From Macropodus opercularis (Eukaryota > Chordata > Actinopteri > Anabantiformes > Osphronemidae), in the NCBI GenBank assembly GCA_030770545.1, contig JAUCMP010000030.1, forward strand, positions 4,131,001 to 4,195,000: DNA of 64,000 bases, read 5' to 3'. Below, piece by piece: positions 56,584 to 64,000 of the stretch. The translations under genes and the position numbers were made by a program. Below the pieces are notes generated by a model, which saw only the letters and a program-made list of their open reading frames with translations, did not search any database and was not told where the DNA came from. The stretch's first letter is position 1; each line of letters starts with the position of its first letter.

Positions 56584-58071
56584 TATTCTTTTTCTTTCCT
56601 CCGCTCCTCCTTGGGAAAAGAGCCCAGTGAGTAACCAATCGGCCGCTGTGTGTCAAGGCGTTGGTTACATCTGCTTCAGAACCAGTACAGAACCACGGCT
56701 CATCTGCAGGATTGTGCAGCGGTGCCATCGCCTTCCTTTTCATGTGCTGCTTTTGTTAGAAGTGGCTCCAGAGTCATTGGCCCAGCGGTCGTCTCACCCT
56801 CACAAGCTGATCCTCTCTGTAACACAGGCTCATGTAGAGACTCTGCACTTTGCTGCTTTTCTTCTAGTAAATGTTGGCACATTCAGCTACTTTGCTGCTG
56901 TTGTTTAGCTGAAGTTTGCACTAGTGGCTCACAGTAACTGCAGCTTGTCACAGTTTCTTGTTTTACTGTTTCCTCCGCCAGGAAAGGACGACCACGAGTC
57001 ACCTCTGCTGCTGAGGACGAGTCCGTCCGAGTCACCGGCCTCCGAAAAGCTACCGGCAGCTCAGCTCAGAGCCACGTTGAAGGCCACACCGAGTTCTAGT
57101 GGCAGCTGTGAATGCAGACGGACACAGCGACTCCACTACCGCTGTCCACACTCTGGGCCCACGCTCCACCATGTGCTCACTCCTTCGGTGGGGAACATCC
57201 TTCACTCCTCCACCAGGGACAGGAACTCTCCGCCAAGCAGGAGCACACGCCACCCGTCACCGCTTCAGAGCCGTGGCCTCGCGCTCGGAGGAGCTGGTTC
57301 TCGCTCGTCATCGCCCAAGCTGAGGTCACCGAGGTGCTGGGAAACTCCTCGTGGCGAGGATTCAAGGCTTGGGATTCACTGGTTATTCACATTCACTGTA
57401 TTATTCACTCATTCATCCCAGGTTCTACTGCAATCAGAGCCACGAGTCATTTCAGAGCCTGACCGAGCCCTTTGTGAAGTGTTGCAGCCAAAACTAACTC
57501 GGGTGCCTGCTGTTCGCTGCCACCGTCACTCATTTCATGTGTTTGCGTTCCACTGCCGCTGGTCCAGATAGAAGGTGGGTAACAAACTGTCAGTCGCATG
57601 TTTCCTTAATGTGAGTAGTCTGCTGTGTGGGTGCAGGACTGTGCTCTACTGTGGACAGTAGGTGGCGCCGTGAGGCTGAGGTTGGAGCTGGAGCCAGGAC
57701 TGAGTCTGGCTGGTTCCTTCATCAAGGCAAGATGCTCAGCTCAGCCTCTGAAGGAGCATCTGAGTCTACAGCAGCTTCACTAGGATGGATCAGAGCGACC
57801 AGGACCATCTGGAACCATCGCGTTACATTTTGTTAGTAGTTTGATGTTTACCAGGATAACAAAAGGTTTTCTGCTTGTTTGTGCCAGTATTGAGCATAAT
57901 AGTAGGATTAGGCCAAATCAGTGTGTGTGAGTTCAGCAAAGAGAGCTCTAAGTTACGGAGGTCTTTGAAGGCCGCGCTGCGCCCCTTCCCTCGCTCACTA
58001 CACGCTGAGCCGAGGAAAGGTCGTCGTCGTCTTTTCAATTCCTCCGTCTTCAGGGCGTTTACATCAGCCTG

Positions 58072-58222
58072 GTTTTAAAGCCGAGAGGGCGTCTGCTGCT
58101 CCAAGCTGGTCTGGAGGCTGCTGTGATGTTTGGCAGCACGGGGAGAGCTCTGGGTGTTTCCAGACAGCAGGGCTAGCGACGGGTTTGAGCTGGGGGAGGG
58201 TCCGACGCAGGAGGCGCGAAGC
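58072..58222 (-). repeat. LINE-derived fragment (right copy)
   Basis: Matches 17980-18130. Confidence 0.55.
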
Positions 58223-58967
58223 AGTGGTAGTGATGCTGGTTTGGTCTGGAGTATGTGGAGCCTGGCTTCCAGACTGGAAGAAGCACAGAGACGGACTCTC
58301 CCCACGCTCCAAGTGACGTCCTGGTGGCAGGCGACCTGTGAGCCGACCCCGCAGCTTCGTCAAAGCTCACTGGCTTTTCAGGCTGCTCTGCAGATGAGAC
58401 TCCAGTCCCAGCGTGTGAGCTTCACACAGAGGTCAAGGTACAAGTGACACAGTACCGGATAAGGAGGACTTGACTTGACATGTACAACAAGAGACTCCCG
58501 CTGACCTCCCACAGGTCCTCCACAGAGCATCACGACCTGCTCCATCAGCACACGGCGGCTCAGACGAAAGCTGTCCAGGGGCGATGGACACGTCTGGAAG
58601 ATCGTGGGCCGTGCAACGCTGGGCCCTGTACATGTGTCGAGTAGTATTTCACGGTGATTTGAAAACGGTTGTTTTCAACCTGCCCCTTTAAACGAGCTGA
58701 TTTGTTTGTCTTTTCAATTGCTCCTGTAGTTTACGTGGTTTGTTTTGATGCTGAATGGATGGATGACTGCTGCACTTTGACACTTGATGTTTTTGTCGCG
58801 CATGTTGCAGTGACAATAAAATGTCTTCTCTTCTCTTAAAAGGCATGTGGTTGAGTCGCACAGAAGCTCTTGTTTCACTAGTCCAGCCATCACCTACCGC
58901 CTCCAGACGTCCTCCTCTGCTGCAGGTCACACATTGGATAGCATGTAAATGAAGGGTCAGTAAATGA

Positions 58968-59252
58968 GTTATTCATTGTTTCATTTCTCTAGCGTCCATT
59001 CACAACAGCAGTTGTCTCAAGGCACTTTACAAGCAAGGTTTGAGATCAAACACAGCGAAGCGTTTAAATGCAATCAATCAGTAAGTTCTAATCTTAATAT
59101 ATAGACGTTTATAGAGATATTAAAAGCAATATACTCTGCCTCCAGCAGAGCCAGGCCCAATGTGGCGAACATCCGCCTTGAGGGGGTACAGAAGAGAGAG
59201 ACAACGTAGTGGTCAGAGACGTCCCAACTCAGAGGAATTGAAGCCGAGGCAG
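58968..59252 (-). repeat. LINE 3' tail, second occurrence (right copy)
   Basis: Matches 18876-19160. Confidence 0.6.
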
Positions 59253-61141
59253 CATTAGGTTCAAATAATCAAACATGAATGAGAAATATGCAAAGGCAGG
59301 CAAACAAAGTCACCTCTCTCTCCTGCAGGGAGACGCTCACAGGAAGTGGGGAAGGACGGAGCCTGGGAGACGCTGGCTGTGTCCCCCAGCACAGCTCACA
59401 TCTCCCCCGTCTCCTTCTAGGGAGGTGGTTGAAACCCGGAACAAGCGTCACAATGTGGAGATTTCATACCAACAACTGTTTTGTCTAAGAGCCAGATTGT
59501 CTTCGGACCCAAGGCCAGCAAGCCTGCACAGCCTAGACAGGACCTGTTCTACTCTATTACTCTATCTACCCTTTAGCCTGAACCACACGTATATGTGCTA
59601 CATATGTATTCCACTACAAATGAACTAATTATGCATGGACTTTTTCCACCACAACGACACGACAAGAGGAAGCCGGCAGCAACAGGACAAACCCTGGGAC
59701 AACGTAAGGCACAGTCACGATACTTTCTACAACAGGCAAATTATTCATTAATTAACAAAAGAGCAATTTACCACAAAGCCAAATGTTCATGTTTTCAGCT
59801 ATGTCACAGCCTCCACCGCTTCCTCTCTGCCAGGTCGACAGCGGGTAACCGCCTCACCAACGGAGTGTGACAGTGGACAAAGCAAAGGATCAGGCCACCG
59901 CCCTGTTCATCCATGGACACAACGTTTCTGAGAATGGAGAACAACGCTGCGCTTTCCAAAACCACTGCCCTGCACCCACGGGGTAAAAAGTGAGACTGCA
60001 AGGAATAACTGCAGCCCCAGCAGCCTGTCAGCTCCTCCATCAGAGGGCCAGGAGGAAGAAGGAGCAAGGAACCACAGGCGTCTGCTGCGCGGAGCAACCG
60101 GAGACACTGGAAGGCGAAATCCCAGAGTTGATGCTGTACTGGAGGCGAGGTCCCGTCTCGAGGAGCCTCTCATCCAAAGAGCTGAAGACCCACTGAAACG
60201 GTGGGAGGCCGAGGCTTCGAGGATACTTCACTGCCGTTCCAACGCGAGCCACGTGGACGAAATATTGCCCTCAAGGTATCGGCATTGCAAAGATGAATAC
60301 GTACTATAAAAAATGGCCAAAAAGGCTTCAGTCTACCCACGACCGGTTAAGGTGATGCTAGGAAGACGTCAGTCCCTCAGAGAGAGTCTCCTCAAAAACA
60401 GGACCGATAATCCCTGAGGCCCGTCCAAGCTGTGGCTTCTGGTATTTCTGGTTCAAATGTGAAACAGTAGTGACTGCGTGTAATGGAATTTTTACTATAT
60501 GTGACAGAACTGTGATGCATATTACTTGATATATCCTCATATGTATTGGCTTTTATCTGTACTAAGTGAAGTAATCATAGAGTGAGTTATATACCTGCTT
60601 ACAGAAATGTTTGAGAACAACGAGCCTTCTCTTCTGCCTTGAGAAAGGGAGGTAAGCTTTCGAGCTAGGTGGGGAGACACTGTCTAGTTCAAATTGGTTT
60701 ACGACATGGGGCCATGGTGAGAGCACGGCAGCAGAACTTTGATTTACTTTGTTTCTGTTACACTTTCCCCCTGGTACAAGACAGTGACTGACCCTTAGTT
60801 GTGGGCTGATGAGTCTGAGTTACACTCAGGCAGGACAGCTTTGCACTGACTCTGTGTACTTCTCTTCTTGCAAGAGTAAAAGACAACACAAAGACAACTT
60901 TGATTGGGTTTTGATTCATTCACCGGTTCCTAACAGGTTTTTGCCTCCACACTGCGCAAAAACAAGGCTTTTATGAAAACGCAGAATAAACAAATGTTCA
61001 GAAACACGCAAACCGTTCACAGTTGCTAAGTTAGGCTCAAATATAATAGTTAATATATTCAACGACGAGCCGACTCTTTGAAGAGAGTCAGGCCAAAAGA
61101 GTGGGACAAAGCCCAGAGTAGTAGTTTGGTTGCAGTGAATG

Positions 61142-61341
61142 CGGCCGCCACATACACAGCCCCCTAGCGGTATTCTGACACGTGATTGGGGGATTGAAGC
61201 GTCACGTCAGTGCTTCTGTAATGTGATTGGCTGTGGGCGGGAAGACGAGTTCCGACAACGCAGGCTAATAGTTGACGCTGATAATGACCGAGGACCAGAG
61301 TTTCCGCTTTCAGCTGTGTAGCGGTTGTTGTAGCCACCGCA
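61142..61341 (+). promoter_or_regulatory. Promoter of the split-start gene (right copy)
   Basis: Both CCAAT boxes, the GC box and the CRE-like word are preserved. Confidence 0.55.
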
Positions 61342-61541
61342 ACATGAAGTTGAACACAGCAGAAGCCTGTTGACGGCCATTAACCCTGAACGTGACCGTG
61401 AAGAGGCAGGTGTCGTTGATCCAGCTGTTCGGGCTAACCAGCTAGCTAGCTAGATAGCCAGCCAGCTAGCCGGTAGCCTCGCAGCTACACCGGGCACAGC
61501 AGCGAGGAGCAGCCTGGACTGTGACCTTGACCCGCCGCCAT
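61292..61541 (+). other. First exon with split start codon (right copy)
   Basis: CCGCCGCCAT ends at 61541, donor GTGAGT at 61542. The first upstream ORF is kept (from 61344), but the second has lost its ATG (GTG at 61398). Confidence 0.5.
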
Positions 61542-61861
61542 GTGAGTACTCAGATGCTTCCAAGGCTGGGACGTCACAGAAAAGTCGATTTGCAGAGATG
61601 CGGGAGGACGAACATTTAGTTTCCCTCTCAAGTCCGACCTTTGATTGACAGCTTCATTAACGTCCTGCTAACACAAAGAAAAACCCTCAGAACAACCTCG
61701 ACGTGTATTTGTACCGTGGTACTGAAATGCACATTGTTCATTCGGTGTAGTCGTTGACTCCAACACAGCTGCTGTGCTGAGAGCAGACTGGCCTGTAGGG
61801 TGGAGACCAGTTGATGGAGAAAGCATCACAGAGGTCGTCTAGATTTGATGAAGCCTGGTCA

Positions 61862-62887
61862 TGATGTGCTTTGCAAGGTGGTGGTCATACGCGTGTTGCT
61901 GAGTCCACAGCCTATAGTCCCGCCTGATGTGAAGACGTGTCCCGTAGCGTGAGGCTGCCTGACCGTGACGCTTCTCTTCACGCGCTGCTTCCTTAGACGC
62001 TGTGTGACCGACGCTGGTCTGGTTCGGGACCATGCGACTGTGGTTGAGTCTCCAGATTAGGCTGATCAGTGGAGAGTTGGAGACGGTGCAGGGGATGGTG
62101 CTGTCACTGCTGGAGCCACTGATAGAAACTGAAATGATGCAACTCAAATATTAATGTAATACAGTGACGTGTGTAGTTTCTGGGCCTTGTGAGATTCATC
62201 GAACGCTCACCCAGGCTCTCCTCCCGTTTGTGCTGCTGACGGTGCAGCTGTCGTCCACATCGGTAGCATCGTGTGAGCGTAGCAGAGAGCTGCGGGTGTA
62301 GCAGAGCGGCTGTTCAGTCCGCTGGGCTGTGGTTGTGCTGTGGAGGGCGGTGGTGGACCAGCTGAGTCCAGGTTTAGGGTGGATCCCCTCTGAGCTGCAG
62401 CTCATCCAGTTTCCTACCTGCTCCAGGTGGACTTTACAAACAAATGGATTGACGCAGCTTTGAATTAATGAGGATTATTTTACTCAGTGGAAGTAAAACC
62501 TACCTACCTATCGTTCAGTGGCTTTATTTTGTGTAAACACACACACGCAGAAGCTTCACTTTGGAGACTGGAGCTGGAGAATGAAAGGTTGTGTCAGATA
62601 GTTTGTGTGTTTGTCTCACCGGACACTTTTAAGTAGATAAATGAGTCCTTGTTACTGGTTCTGGTGCTGGTCAAGCACTGGAATCTGCCCTGGTCCTGAA
62701 CCTTGACCCCCGTCAGCTGCAGTGAGGCGTTTCCTCCGGAGATCTGATCCTGGAACAGTGACGTCCTGCCTGTGAAGCGCTGGTCCTGGTTTGTGAGCTG
62801 GTCTCGGTAGTCATGGCAGGAGTGGACATGAAGGTCACATCAAGGTCAGCGTCTCCCTGAAAGTTTCCATGGCAACACACGACGCAA
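61862..62887 (-). pseudogene. B7-family (HHLA2-like) Ig remnant (right copy)
   Basis: Same three domain remnants and frame change as 21770-22795; one substitution noted near 61921. Confidence 0.75.
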
Positions 62888-63923
62888 ACATTCATACAGA
62901 ATTAGATGATTTAATTATTTAGAGGTTTTAAATATTAATTAATTGAGGATCCTATAGCTGATTTAGTTCTACTTGAGTATTTCTTCGCTTTCTTGTTTCA
63001 CTGTGATCATTTAGTCGACAGTTCACCCGGTGTAAAATTGAAAAGCTGCTTTCTGTCGTGTGAAACAGGCCTCGTGGAGTTTGTGTTGTGCCAATCGCTG
63101 TATTTTTGGTTTTGAAGTGTCAAACGCTTCTAGTTCTTTTACGCAGCATAAAAATCTTCCCATTGTCACTTACGTTGATGCTGTAATGAAACTTCTGTTT
63201 ATTATAAATAAAACTTGTGTTAATGAAACCAGCTCAGAAATAGACGGCGTCGTCTGCTCTAAACGCTCGGCACCAAATGGAATCCGATTCAGTTCATTTC
63301 ACTTTTTCATGTGTTTTTCTTGCTGGCTTTTAATATTTTTCTTGTTATGGGGGTTTGTGTGTTTCATAATCAGGCGATGTCCGTGACTCACACATCCAGC
63401 AGACAAAGAACGGGCCTGGCTCTGATTATCCGGTCCGCACAGCCGTCCCTGAGCAGGTCCGTTCTAAACAGAACCATCGTGTTTCTCTACAGATGTGACG
63501 TCGTTGAGGTGCGTCCAGATCAGGTGCGTCATGGATGAACATGTTCCAGTTAACGGAGGGCTGGGACCAAGTCCCCGACGCCGCTGGAGGAAGAGACCTA
63601 CTGGGAGGAGGAAGAGCGTTTTTCTATTGGCTGGGATCGGTAGGAGAATTTCTCTAGTATGTTATTACCAGTAATGAGTGCGTCGCCTTCGCTGTGATCT
63701 TTAATACGCGCAGGCGTAATGATGACACGTTGGGGTCCAGTCTCTGACGATGATGTTACACACATTGCTCTAAACCGAGTCTCTAGGTGGAGACGCAGCG
63801 TAGTTAGTTGATAGCAGTTTAAACCAGGTAGTGGTTTGCTGACGCATCAATATGTGACGTGTCTAATGTGTCTAATGTGAATGTTTGATGCTGGCTTGAT
63901 TCTCGTTGCGTCTCTCGGGGCAG

Positions 63924-64000
63924 GGCGAGCGTGTCCTGGAGGGATTCCTTCAGACATCAGGGTCGGAGTAAACCTCCGGCTGGTCGCCTCCTCTCAGACC
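63924..64000 (+). CDS. Second exon of the split-start gene, cut by the window end (right copy)
   Basis: 77 bp after the GGGGCAG acceptor, identical in frame to 23832-23908. Confidence 0.5.

Larger units (their letters stand above)
37939..64000 (+). repeat. Right copy of the tandem duplication
   Basis: Collinear with 1-23908. Distinguishing changes: one extra 93-bp minisatellite unit, a 14-bp insertion near 41790, a longer GCTAA array near 42975, about 6 bp more near 45825, the piggyBac element at 52536, an 18-bp GCCGGAGGA expansion near 55205, and scattered substitutions. Continues past the window. Confidence 0.97.

Overview
The window looks like nuclear DNA of a teleost fish, probably a ray-finned, percomorph-type genome. 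There are no long open genes and no bacterial features. Instead it holds decayed teleost-type retroelements (L2-clade LINEs, a Penelope-like element, tRNA-headed SINEs), Tc1 and piggyBac DNA transposons, a fragment of the fish-expanded NLR family, a B7-like immunoglobulin gene remnant, and splice-site-bounded short exons. The species cannot be named from the sequence.

The dominant structure is a tandem duplication. Positions 1-23908 and 37939-64000 are the same sequence, nearly base for base; the second copy runs off the window. The offset between copies grows from 37938 at the left to 40092 at the right, and a few length changes explain almost all of it: one extra 93-bp minisatellite unit, small microsatellite and indel changes, and a 2010-bp piggyBac element present only in the right copy. 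The copies differ by only scattered single bases. This fits either a very young tandem duplication or two haplotypes placed end to end by an assembler.

Layout of the duplicated unit (left-copy coordinates): GC-rich start and a 93-bp minisatellite ending in a 3'UTR-like segment (1-1.7 kb); an L2 LINE fragment (2.2-2.6 kb); a second LINE 3' end on the minus strand (5.1-5.8 kb); a broken Penelope-like element on the minus strand encoding SGNH-hydrolase-like, reverse transcriptase and GIY-YIG parts (7.7-11.0 kb), flanked by direct repeats that each carry an 85-bp exon-like segment; a head-to-head pair of Tc1 fragments (12.5-13.1 kb); an NLR fragment (13.8-14.0 kb); a solo LTR with target-site duplication (15.9-16.5 kb); LINE tails (18-19 kb); then a promoter and first exon of an unidentified gene whose start codon appears to be split by an intron (21.1-21.45 kb), with its second exon at 23.8-24.0 kb and a minus-strand B7/HHLA2-like pseudogene inside that intron (21.8-22.8 kb).

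The single-copy middle (23.9-37.9 kb) holds a possible third exon of the split-start gene, an older diverged copy of the 0.7-3.7 kb block split by an L2 LINE insertion (25958-28411), an ARF-like GTPase pseudogene that still has an intron (29.0-29.4 kb), short direct and tandem repeats, a 0.9-kb purine-only tract (33.2-34.1 kb), a cluster of tRNA-SINE-like modules (34.4-35.5 kb), a teleost SINE (35.65-36.0 kb) and an AT/GT minisatellite (36.4 kb).

Apart from the split-start gene, every coding remnant here is a transposon part or a pseudogene. No operon-like or multi-gene pathway is visible.
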